Shown here: piece by piece, positions 42,736 to 51,003 of the stretch
Layout of the letters: each line of letters opens with the position of its first letter
Position numbering within the stretch: position 1 is the first letter of the stretch
Source: JAHIKV01 sp965195225
GTDB taxonomy: Bacteria > Planctomycetota > Planctomycetia > Pirellulales > Thermoguttaceae
NCBI GenBank assembly: GCA_965195225.1
Contig: CBDAFL010000057.1
Coordinates: 1 to 64,000, forward strand
Direction: 5' to 3'
DNA: 64,000 nucleotides
Position numbers and translations under genes: made by a program
The notes under the pieces: model-generated
Database searches by the model: none
Seen by the model: only the letters and a program-made list of their open reading frames with translations
Told to the model about the DNA's origin: nothing

Positions 42736-43668
42736 ATGCCCCTTTTCGCCAAACTCACCCCGAACATTTTCTTTCTGGCGACGGCAGCGTTGGCTATTTG
42801 GGTGTTGTTCGTCGCGGCGTGGTTGGCGGCGTTCGTCCGATGGCGGCAACGCCGGCCGGTGATTCCGTATCAACCGCGTCGGCTCGTGCCGTGGGGGGCA
42901 CTGGACTTGTCGTTCGTGATGCTGATTTACCTGGCTGCGCAGGCGTGCGTCCTGTTTTTTGCCGCGAAGTATCTTGGCGCCGACGCCATGCATGCCCCCG
43001 CCGCTTACGACCCCGACAAAGAAAGTACGCTGCACGCCGCCTTGCAATTGATGGCCGAGGCAGACGCTTGGGTGCTGTTGCTGTGCGGTTTTTCGGTGAT
43101 TGTCGCCGCGCCGGTGGCCGAGGAGTTTCTCTTTCGGGTAGTGTTGCAAGGCTGGCTGGAATCGCTCGAAGGGCGCCACCGGCGATGGATGCCGACCTTG
43201 CGTCGGTTGCTGCCAAGGGCCTTCATGCCGATTGCGTTGGCTTCGTTCTTGTTCGCCATGATGCACTTCCGCGTCGATGGACCGCCGATCGACGAGCGTT
43301 TTCTGGTGTTCATGATGGCGGGCAACTCGGCGGCGGGGCTGCTGACGGTGGCCTTGGCCGTGCTCGTGCTGCGCTGGCGGGTGGGAGCTACCGCCGCCGA
43401 TTTCGGCTGGTCGCCAAGCACGATTCGCGGCGACGTCTGGCTAGGGCTGACGGCCTTCGCGGCCGTTGCCGTGCCGATCTATGCGGTCCAGTTCACACTG
43501 GTCCTTCTACTGCCAAAATACGTGGCTGCCGATCCGATTGCGTTGTTCCTTCTCGCCCTCGTGTTGGGAACGCTTTTCTATCGCACGCATCGCATCGTTC
43601 CGGCGATTGTGCTTCACGCCTCGTTGAACGCGACGAGTTTCCTGCTGGCGTGGTTGGGATCGCTCTGA
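42736..43668 (+). CDS. CPBP-family intramembrane metalloprotease
   Basis: A 310-residue multi-span membrane protein of the CPBP (Abi, Rce1-like) family. The diagnostic motifs are EEFLFR (E129, E130, R134), the F-x-x-x-H in FLFAMMH, and HASLNA near the C-terminus. Members cleave prenylated or other membrane peptides, or act in bacteriocin immunity. No substrate can be named here. The start at 42736 lies just after the upstream hairpin. The upstream reading frame derives from the repeat. Confidence 0.85.
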   Translation: MPLFAKLTPNIFFLATAALAIWVLFVAAWLAAFVRWRQRRPVIPYQPRRLVPWGALDLSFVMLIYLAAQACVLFFAAKYLGADAMHAPAAYDPDKESTLHAALQLMAEADAWVLLLCGFSVIVAAPVAEEFLFRVVLQGWLESLEGRHRRWMPTLRRLLPRAFMPIALASFLFAMMHFRVDGPPIDERFLVFMMAGNSAAGLLTVALAVLVLRWRVGATAADFGWSPSTIRGDVWLGLTAFAAVAVPIYAVQFTLVLLLPKYVAADPIALFLLALVLGTLFYRTHRIVPAIVLHASLNATSFLLAWLGSL

Positions 43669-43678
43669 GTCTCGCTAA

Positions 43679-43704
43679 ACTGGCCGCTGAAGCGGCCAGC
43701 CCTT
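43679..43704. repeat. AACTGGCCGCTGAAGCGGCC palindrome
   Basis: This is the intergenic copy of the repeat found inside the glycosyltransferase gene at 19217-19243 (opposite orientation, one mismatch). It is followed by a GGCGGCTGGCC stretch. Confidence 0.75.
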
Positions 43705-43775
43705 GGCGGCTGGCCCTCCGCCCTTATAATAACGTCTTTCATCGTGACAGCATCCAATCCAGAGGAGCACTTTCC

Positions 43776-44885
43776 ATGCCCATCGGTTTCGGAATTATCG
43801 GTTGCGGAATGATCGCACGGTTTCACGCTCGAGCAATCGGGGACGTTCGTGGGGCCAAGCTCACGGCCTGCTGCGACACGGTTCCCGCGGCCGCCGACAA
43901 ATTGGCCAAGGAGACCGGCTGCACGGCCTATCACGACCTGAAAGCGATGCTGGCCGATCCGGCGGTCGATGTGGTGATGATCGGCACACCCAGCGGGGCG
44001 CATCTCGAGCCGGCCGTGGCCGCCGCGCGGGCGGGAAAACACGTCATCGTCGAGAAACCCCTGGAAATCACCCTCCGCCGCTGCGACCGGATCATCGACG
44101 AGTGCCGCAAGGCGGGCGTGACGCTCTCAACCATCTTCCCCTCGCGGTTCCACGATTCGAGCGTCGAGCTGCGCAGGGCAATGGACCAGGGACGCTTCGG
44201 ACGGCTTACAGTGGGAGATGCGATCGTCAAGTGGTATCGGCCGCAGAGCTACTACGACGGCGGCGCATGGCGCGGCACGTGGGAACTCGACGGCGGCGGG
44301 GCACTGATGAACCAGGCCATCCACAGCGTCGATCTGCTGCTCTGGTTGATGGGACCGGCCATAGAGGTCCGCTCGCGGATCGGACTGTTGGCACATAAGC
44401 GAATCGCAGTCGAAGACGTCGCCCAGGCCACCGTTGCCTTTGAGAACGGGGCGATCGGAATGATCGAGGCCAGCACCGCGATCTATCCCGGATATCTAAA
44501 GCATATCGAAATTCACGGCAGCGAAGGATCGGCCGTAATGGAGGAGGAAGACATCGTCAAGTGGGACTTCGCCAAGAAGAAGAAACGCGACGCCGCGATC
44601 CACGCCGCCATGGCCGGACAAAAAAGCGGAGGAGGAGGGGCCGCGGACCCAAAGGCCATCGGGCACCACGGCCACACACGCCAACTCCAGGATGTGCTCA
44701 ACGCCATCAAAAAAGGGACGAAGCCGTCGGTCGACGGCCCCGAAGGACGCCGCTCGGTGGAACTGATCCTGGCCATTTACAAGGCCGCCGAGACCGGCCG
44801 AGCCGTGAAACTACCGCTGAAAGCCGACCCGGTGCTAAAGGCCAGAAAAGTCGGCGTGGGTGGGTTAGGGCTTGAGATAAAATAA
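43776..44885 (+). CDS. Gfo/Idh/MocA-family NAD(P)-dependent oxidoreductase
   Basis: A 369-residue oxidoreductase. The N-terminal Rossmann fold starts GFGIIGCGMIARFHARAIG. The catalytic lysine motif is EKPLEIT (near residue 93). The C-terminal domain contains GTWELDGGGALMNQAIHSVDLLLW, with the usual catalytic His pattern. It should oxidise or reduce a sugar or inositol derivative. The exact substrate is open. AGAGGAG precedes the start at 43776. The frame remains open far upstream, but that stretch is a shadow of the CPBP and pgsA genes. Confidence 0.9.
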   Translation: MPIGFGIIGCGMIARFHARAIGDVRGAKLTACCDTVPAAADKLAKETGCTAYHDLKAMLADPAVDVVMIGTPSGAHLEPAVAAARAGKHVIVEKPLEITLRRCDRIIDECRKAGVTLSTIFPSRFHDSSVELRRAMDQGRFGRLTVGDAIVKWYRPQSYYDGGAWRGTWELDGGGALMNQAIHSVDLLLWLMGPAIEVRSRIGLLAHKRIAVEDVAQATVAFENGAIGMIEASTAIYPGYLKHIEIHGSEGSAVMEEEDIVKWDFAKKKKRDAAIHAAMAGQKSGGGGAADPKAIGHHGHTRQLQDVLNAIKKGTKPSVDGPEGRRSVELILAIYKAAETGRAVKLPLKADPVLKARKVGVGGLGLEIK

Positions 44886-44897
44886 GTTGTCGAGTTC

Positions 44898-44979
44898 GGG
44901 TGGCACGTCCCTGAGCGCAGCGAAGGGCGTGGTGAACGATCAAACCACGCCCTTCGCTGCGCTCAGGGACGTGCCACCC
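44898..44979. repeat. Perfect 36-bp inverted repeat
   Basis: GGGTGGCACGTCCCTGAGCG... (44898-44933) is matched exactly by its complement (44944-44979), with a 10-base loop. It belongs to the family at 15122-15202. It follows the oxidoreductase stop codon and would make a very stable RNA hairpin, so it may stop transcription. Confidence 0.85.
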
Positions 44980-45096
44980 AATGCTCTGTTGGTCGCGCCG
45001 ATTTTGATATAGTACGCATGCGGCGGAATTCGGTCTTTCCCGCGACGGCTGCTTTTGCGACAATAGGCGGCGAACATTCCACGGAGGGGATCGCCC

Positions 45097-46017
45097 ATGC
45101 AACGTCGGCTTATCGTCGATTATCTCGTATATGTGGTCGTGCGGATATTGATCTGCATCGTACAAGCGATACGGATCGAGACGGGCGAGCGGCTTGCCCG
45201 CTCGCTGGCCTGGTTATTCCACGACGTGCTGCGGGTGCGGGGCAAGGTGGTCGACGAGAACCTCGCTTACGCCTTCACGGAGCTGACTCCCGCCGAGCGG
45301 GCGCGCCTGGCCCGGCGAATGTGGGAGCACCTGTTTTTGCTCGTGTTGGAGGTGGCCCATGCGCCGCGAAAGATTCACCAGACAAACTGGCGCGAATTCG
45401 TCGGCCTGAATAATCAGAGGGAGTTGGTCCGCGCTCTGTTGGACGATCGCCCCACCTTGATCGTTACGGCCCACCTGGGTAATTTCGAGGTCGGCGGATA
45501 CGTGCTGGGTATCCTGGGTTTTCCCACCTACACAATCGCTCGAACGCTCGACAACCCCTTTCTCGACCGCTTCGTCAACCGGTTCCGCGGCGGGACCGGC
45601 CAACGGATCATACCGAAGAACGGTGGCTACGACCAGATAGTCGAGGTCTTGTCCCGCGGCGGCACGATGACGTTTCTGGCCGATCAGTACGCCGGCTCGA
45701 AGGGGTGTTGGGTGGAGTTTTTCGGGCGTCCGGCTTCGGCCCACAAGGCGATCGCTCTGCTGGCGCTGGAACACAACGCGCGGGTTTCGGTTTCTGCCTC
45801 GCGGCGGCAGGGGAGGCCGATGCGGTTCGTGTTGGACAACCATGCCATGATCGACCCCCAAGAGGCCGCCGATTCACGGAACACGATCCCCGAGCTTACG
45901 CAGTTGTACACCAGCCGGCTGGAAGAACTAATTCGCCACGCACCCGATCAATACTGGTGGCTGCACCGGCGATGGAAAGACACCCGGCGGCGCCGGGCCA
46001 AGAAGAAGGCCGCGTAG
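45097..46017 (+). CDS. LpxL/HtrB-like lipid A acyltransferase
   Basis: A 306-residue lysophospholipid-acyltransferase-fold protein of the LpxL/HtrB family, which adds secondary acyl chains to lipid A at the inner membrane. The catalytic HX4E motif is HLGNFE (H126, E131). An N-terminal hydrophobic anchor (about 8-25) and the conserved ARTLDNPFLDRFVNRFRG and FLADQYAG segments are present. GGAGGGG lies upstream of the ATG. It fits the lpxD, lpxI and LptD-like genes in this window. Confidence 0.88.
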   Translation: MQRRLIVDYLVYVVVRILICIVQAIRIETGERLARSLAWLFHDVLRVRGKVVDENLAYAFTELTPAERARLARRMWEHLFLLVLEVAHAPRKIHQTNWREFVGLNNQRELVRALLDDRPTLIVTAHLGNFEVGGYVLGILGFPTYTIARTLDNPFLDRFVNRFRGGTGQRIIPKNGGYDQIVEVLSRGGTMTFLADQYAGSKGCWVEFFGRPASAHKAIALLALEHNARVSVSASRRQGRPMRFVLDNHAMIDPQEAADSRNTIPELTQLYTSRLEELIRHAPDQYWWLHRRWKDTRRRRAKKKAA

Positions 46018-46038
46018 GACGGGTTGTCAACCTGCATT

Positions 46039-46070
46039 TCTGGTTCCCACGCGGAGCGTGGGAACCAGAA
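46039..46070. repeat. GGTTCCCACGCGGAGCGTGGGAACC hairpin
   Basis: A compact palindrome in the short gap between two convergent genes. It is related to halves of the elements at 5868 and 25218. It may act as a two-way terminator. Confidence 0.65.
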
Positions 46071-47024
46071 TTATACTTCCTTCCGCCACACTCCGCCTTG
46101 CTCTACCTGGCGAAAGCGGAGCTTCGAGAATGTTGCCAAGGCGGGGGTGTCGGCCCCGTGTGTTTGCACTTCCACGCAAGCGATCCCTTGGCGAAGGAAC
46201 CAACGGAAGGCGTCGTTCAGCAGGAACAGGGCCAGACCGCTGCGTCGGCAGTCGGCATTGACGGAAATCTCGACCAAACCGACCGACCGACCCAGGATCG
46301 CCGCGCCGCCGGGCACCATGCCGCGGAACGTGGCGGTGGCGATCGCCGGGCCGCCGCCTCGCGGTTTCAGATCGAAGCGGGTCAAGTCGAACTCGCCGAA
46401 AACACACGCTTCCCACCAGGATTGAGTGGGCGCGTCGATCGTCACTTCCACGACCGTCTGCCGGCGGATTTTCATCTGCCGGCGATCGACGGCGGCCTCG
46501 AACTTGCTTAGATCGCGCCGCATGACCACCGTTCGTTCGACTTCCCGGTATCCGCACGACTCGAAAGCGCGCCGCGCGACCAAATCGGAATCGAGCACGC
46601 CGGGCAAATCGCTGCCGCCGTAGAGTCCGACGTAGAATGGGTTCAGCGGCCCTACACCGCTTCCCTGCAAGGACTTCGCGCCGCGGCTTTTCAGGTAGTT
46701 TTCGCAGTGTTCGAGCAGCCCGCGGGCGACTTCATCTTCGTCGCAGTCGGGGCGCGTCAAGATCAGGCAAGTGACGCCCGTTTCGGTGGATATCCAACTC
46801 CGCGTTTCGTTGGGACCAAATCCCGCGTGCGCGAATCCGACCGGCCGACCGTCGTCGTGTGCCAGGATCAGACCGTCGTAGTCGAAATAGGGCTTGGCGA
46901 AGACCTGTTGTTCAAGCAAATCGGGCGAGACCGGCTGCAACAGCCCCGGTTGGCCCGCGCGACTCCGCCACAACGCGGCCAACACGGGCGGATCGACGTT
47001 GCGGAACGGACGAAACGTCAACAT
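46071..47024 (-). CDS. Double GNAT-domain N-acetyltransferase
   Basis: A 317-residue protein with two GNAT-like halves. The first half (about 1-155) has DGRPVGFAHAGFGPNE and a degenerate acetyl-CoA loop. The second (about 190-310) has a clearer one: VEISVNADCRRSGLALFLLNDAF. The C-terminal end LATFSKLRFRQVEQGGVWRK is typical of GNAT folds. The substrate is unknown, and I find no adjacent gene that suggests one. Confidence 0.8.
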   Translation of the reverse strand: MLTFRPFRNVDPPVLAALWRSRAGQPGLLQPVSPDLLEQQVFAKPYFDYDGLILAHDDGRPVGFAHAGFGPNETRSWISTETGVTCLILTRPDCDEDEVARGLLEHCENYLKSRGAKSLQGSGVGPLNPFYVGLYGGSDLPGVLDSDLVARRAFESCGYREVERTVVMRRDLSKFEAAVDRRQMKIRRQTVVEVTIDAPTQSWWEACVFGEFDLTRFDLKPRGGGPAIATATFRGMVPGGAAILGRSVGLVEISVNADCRRSGLALFLLNDAFRWFLRQGIACVEVQTHGADTPALATFSKLRFRQVEQGGVWRKEV

Positions 47025-47478
47025 GAATAATGCACGGCAGCGGGAAGTAATTTATTGTACAAGGGCGAATTGTTGGACATTTTACAGTAGCAAATACAAA
47101 ACGGCTAGTAGACGGTTGCATCGTAAGATAATAGCCGGTGGCCAACAGCCCCCGGAGAGAAACTCCTGCAATTCGCGCACATTCCGGGGGCAGTTTGCCC
47201 CCGGCTATTTGCATGGCGCCGGCAGTGCAACAGCCGCCGCACCCCCTCCGTGGCGCTGTATTGCCGCGAACATGCGGCATTTTCCGCGTTTTCGACCGCC
47301 TCGATCGCGATTGGCAAAGTGGAAATTGCTGGAAAACTTTGTCGCTTTCGTGGATAATAAGAGTTCAAGTCATCCGCGGGCGCTCCGCGGGGTACTCCAG
47401 GACGTGTCTGATGCGTGGAACGTACCGGTTGACGGCGACAGGCGAGGGGCAAACCAGTAACAGCAGGTTGTTGCGACA
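47025..47478. other. Gap with a palindromic repeat upstream of the cyclophilin gene
   Basis: No gene seen. An inverted repeat has arms AATAGCCGGTGGCCAACAGC... (47128-47154) and ...GTTTGCCCCCGGCTATT (47188-47214). The first 100 bases are AT-richer and may hold the promoter of the GNAT gene. The last stretch before 47479 shows no clear ribosome binding site. Confidence 0.6.
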
Positions 47479-50400
47479 ATGATCAACAAACGATCGAGAA
47501 AACGGACCCGTGAAGTCGGCGGAACCCGAAACCCGGCCCGACGCAGACTTCCTTTCCACCGAGGGCTGTTCATCGAACCGCTCGAGTCCCGGCAGTTGCT
47601 CTCGGTAACGCTTTCCTCGATCGGCGACCAATCGGTGTTCGCCGGCGCGCCGCTGAACGTTGCCCTGGACGGCGAATCGGAAAACCCGTTGAGCTACACC
47701 GTCGAGGTGAGCAACGCCAACCTGACAGCAACAGTCTCCGAGGACAACCCGAGCATTCGGATCACCGTCGACGACGACACCAACGATATCCATGGAGACG
47801 TCACGCTCCAACTGTTCGAGGATCTCGCGCCGGATACGGTCGACCAGATCATGGCTCTGATCGACAGCGGCTACTACGACGGCTTGAAGTTTCATCGGAT
47901 CATCGACGATTTCATGATCCAGGGTGGCGATCCCGACGGCGACGGGACCGGCGGTCCGGGGTTCCAGTTCGACGACGAATTCACTTCCGAGCTGCAATTC
48001 ACCAGTGCCGGCCTGTTGGCGATGGCCAACAGCGGCGACGACACGAACGGCTCACAAATCTTCATCACCCTCGCCGAAACCCGTTGGCTCGATTTCCAGC
48101 ACACGATTTTCGGCATGGTTACCGAGGGGCAGGACATCGTCGAGCAGCTTAGCGAGGTGCCGGTCGATGGCGCCAGCAAAGCCCCGCTGAGCGACGTGGT
48201 GATGACCACGGTGACGGTCATTGACGATGCCGAAGACGCAGTCTTGCGGCTTTCCGCGGCGGACGGCGTCACCGGAACGGCCGACGTTACGGTTACCGTC
48301 ACGGACACGGTCACGAGCGAAACGGCCACCGAAACATTCCAGGTTACGGTCGCCGCCGACACGACAAACAACTTGCCGTACCTGGGACAGATCGCTCCGA
48401 TCGTCACCGGCGTGAACACCGCGGTCACCGTCGACATACCCGCCACGGACGTGGAGGGAGACGAGATTACCTACTCGGCGTCGGTTTCTCCCGTCGCCGC
48501 CAATCTTTCCGTCTCTATCGACGAATCCACCGGCGAATTGACCGTCACTCCGTCGAACGGCGCTTACGGCGTATTCAGTATCCTTGTGGGCGTGAGACAA
48601 TCGACCAGCAACAACTGGGATACGCAGTACGTGCCAGTCTACGTCAATCCCGCCCCGCCGACCTCCGTTTCCTTGGTCTCCACGTCCGACACGGGCGAGA
48701 GCGATTCGGACGCCGTCACGAATCTGAACAATTCGGCGGGCCAAACCCTGGAGTTCGAGATAGAAGGCGTCGCCTTGGGTGCGCTGGTCGAGTTGTTCGC
48801 CGATGGCGAGCTAATCGGCCAGACCACCGCCGCGGGGACCACCTTGACCATCGTCACCAACGGCACTACCACCTTGGCCGACGGCACGCACGAAATCACG
48901 GTGAAACAGACCATACTCGACGAGGCGGTCGACGTCGGCAACCTGGAAACTACCGTCGATCTGGAGAGCGACTTTTCCACGCCCCTGACCATTGCGATCA
49001 ACACTGTTGGGCCGGTTATCACTTCCAATCCGGTGACGACCGCCCATGAAGAACAAACGTACATCTATCAAGTTTCGGCCGAGGACAACGACGGCGACGT
49101 TCAGTTCAACCTGAGCGACGCTCCCGCGGGAATGACCATCGATCCCGACACGGGGATGATTGCCTGGTTTCCGGTTGCAGCAGGAACCGTCGCACCAGTG
49201 ACGGTTCGGGCCGCCGACACGGCGGGAAATGTCGCCTCGCAGTCCTTCAACATCGAGGTCACGTTGGCCACCGGAAGCATCTCCGGCTTCGTATATGTCG
49301 ACACCGACAACGACGGCCTGCGCGTCACACCCGTCGGACAATCACATCTGGCAATGCAAAGCGTTGTCGTGCGGCTCCTGGCGGCAAATGGGGAAGGAAA
49401 CTGGACGCAACTTTCAAGCGTATCGACCGGGACCGACGGCTCCTATCGCTTCGACGACCTGGCCCCTGGAACCTACCGGGTGCAAGAGGTTCAACCGGCC
49501 GGATACCTCGACGGCAAGGATACTTTGGGAACAATCGACGGCGCGGTCGGCGGTGCGGTCGCGCAAGACCAATTCGAGATTCAACTGGGATCGAACGAAA
49601 ACGCCGTCGAATACAACTTCGGCGAGCGAGGGCTGTTGCCCAGCTCTATCTCCTTGCGGTTTTGCCTGGCGTCTGCTCCCGCGATGCCCCAGAACGTCAC
49701 GCCCGTCGATACGGATCAGACTCCGCCGGCCGGATATTCAATTTCGACCGACGACGGTCTGATCGGCGCTGCCGAGGCCACGACTACCGGATTCACCTTC
49801 AGCAGCGCCGAAGTGGGCACGACCTATAACTACACGGCTACCAGCAGCGGCGGAGCCGGCACGGCGAGCGGAACCGGCACGATTGTCTCCGCGACGCAAC
49901 AGGTTGCGAACATCGACGTTTCCGCTCTTCCCGACGGCGCGCTGACCTTCAGCGTGACTTTGACCGACGCGACGGGCAACACGGGCTTTGCCGCAACGGC
50001 CGCCGCCACGCTCGACCAGACCGCCCCGGCCGGTTATTCGGTCGGCCTAAGCGACAACACGCTCGATGAAACCGAAGCCCTAAACACTTTCTTCCAAATC
50101 AGCGGCGGGGAAGTAGGCGCGGCTTACAGCTATACAATCACCAGCGACGGCGGGGCCGGATCGGTCGCCGGCAACGGAACAATCGCGTCCACGGCGCAAG
50201 TGATCTCCGGTATCGACGTCTCGGGGCTACCCGACGGTACGTTGACTTTCAGCGTCACCTTGACCGACGCGGCTGGCAACGCGGGCACAGCCGCAACGGC
50301 CACCGCCGCGCTCGACCAGGATGCCCCGGTCGGCTATTCCATTACGGCCGACGACAACCTGATCGGGGCCGCCGAGGCCGCCACCACCAGCTTTACCTTC

Positions 50401-50931
50401 GCCGGCGCCGAGCCGGGTACAACCTATAACTACACCGTCACCAGCGGCGGCGGAGATGGCGAAGTCACCGGAACCGGGACGATTAGTTCGGCCGACGAGC
50501 AAGTGATGGGCGTTGACGTCTCGAATCTGCCAGACGGAATCCTGACCTTCAGCGTCACGCTGACCGACGCCGGCAACAAGATCGGCGCCGCCGTGACGGC
50601 CACCGCCACACTGGACAAGACGGCCCCGGCCGGTTACACCATCACGCCCTACGACGACCAACTCGATGCCGACACGGCGACGGACACCGGATTCTGGATC
50701 ATTGACGCCGAGCCGTTCACGGCCTACTCCTTCACGATCACCAGCGACGGCGGCGACGGATTGGTGAGCGACTTGGGAACGACCACCCTGTACAATTATC
50801 CCGTGAATGATATCGACGTATCTTCATTGCCCGACGGGTTGTTGACCATCAGCGTCACGCTTACGGACGCGGCAGGCAACGCGGGCACCGCCGCCACGGC
50901 CACCGCCACACTGGACCAAAGCGGCAGTTGA
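47479..50931 (+). CDS. Planctomycete surface protein with cyclophilin domain and four 100-residue repeats
   Basis: A 1150-residue extracellular protein. Residues about 31-43 (LFIEPLESRQLLS) match the planctomycete LExRxLL-type secretion or surface signal. A cyclophilin-type peptidyl-prolyl isomerase domain follows (about 100-250). It keeps FHRIIDDFMIQGGD, SQIFITLAE and LDFQHTIFG, so activity is plausible. Cadherin/Ig-like segments come next, then an SdrD B-like domain (about 598-715; GFVYVDTDNDG). Four repeats of 100 residues end the protein, each starting near APAGYSI. Their DNA period is exactly 300 bp (49731-50930). It may assist folding or adhesion outside the cell. The stop comes at the end of repeat four, with no anchor. 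Confidence 0.88.
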   Translation: MINKRSRKRTREVGGTRNPARRRLPFHRGLFIEPLESRQLLSVTLSSIGDQSVFAGAPLNVALDGESENPLSYTVEVSNANLTATVSEDNPSIRITVDDDTNDIHGDVTLQLFEDLAPDTVDQIMALIDSGYYDGLKFHRIIDDFMIQGGDPDGDGTGGPGFQFDDEFTSELQFTSAGLLAMANSGDDTNGSQIFITLAETRWLDFQHTIFGMVTEGQDIVEQLSEVPVDGASKAPLSDVVMTTVTVIDDAEDAVLRLSAADGVTGTADVTVTVTDTVTSETATETFQVTVAADTTNNLPYLGQIAPIVTGVNTAVTVDIPATDVEGDEITYSASVSPVAANLSVSIDESTGELTVTPSNGAYGVFSILVGVRQSTSNNWDTQYVPVYVNPAPPTSVSLVSTSDTGESDSDAVTNLNNSAGQTLEFEIEGVALGALVELFADGELIGQTTAAGTTLTIVTNGTTTLADGTHEITVKQTILDEAVDVGNLETTVDLESDFSTPLTIAINTVGPVITSNPVTTAHEEQTYIYQVSAEDNDGDVQFNLSDAPAGMTIDPDTGMIAWFPVAAGTVAPVTVRAADTAGNVASQSFNIEVTLATGSISGFVYVDTDNDGLRVTPVGQSHLAMQSVVVRLLAANGEGNWTQLSSVSTGTDGSYRFDDLAPGTYRVQEVQPAGYLDGKDTLGTIDGAVGGAVAQDQFEIQLGSNENAVEYNFGERGLLPSSISLRFCLASAPAMPQNVTPVDTDQTPPAGYSISTDDGLIGAAEATTTGFTFSSAEVGTTYNYTATSSGGAGTASGTGTIVSATQQVANIDVSALPDGALTFSVTLTDATGNTGFAATAAATLDQTAPAGYSVGLSDNTLDETEALNTFFQISGGEVGAAYSYTITSDGGAGSVAGNGTIASTAQVISGIDVSGLPDGTLTFSVTLTDAAGNAGTAATATAALDQDAPVGYSITADDNLIGAAEAATTSFTFAGAEPGTTYNYTVTSGGGDGEVTGTGTISSADEQVMGVDVSNLPDGILTFSVTLTDAGNKIGAAVTATATLDKTAPAGYTITPYDDQLDADTATDTGFWIIDAEPFTAYSFTITSDGGDGLVSDLGTTTLYNYPVNDIDVSSLPDGLLTISVTLTDAAGNAGTAATATATLDQSGS
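49731..50930 (+). repeat. Four 300-bp coding repeats
   Basis: The codons for GYS/GYT recur at 49732, 50032, 50332 and 50632, and the last unit ends at the stop codon. Units are diverged in sequence but show no length change, so expansion probably occurred by in-frame duplication. Confidence 0.85.
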
Positions 50932-51003
50932 CGTTCGCACGGAAAGGTGTTTGCCGTTTAGGGCCTGTGGAAAAGTAATTGTCGAATTTTGGTGGCACGT
51001 CCC

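Noticed and set aside
42549..43775. Long open frame upstream of the oxidoreductase that would give a 778-residue fusion
   Set aside because: It is out of frame with and overlaps the well-supported pgsA and CPBP genes. The oxidoreductase has its own ribosome binding site and family-typical start at 43776.
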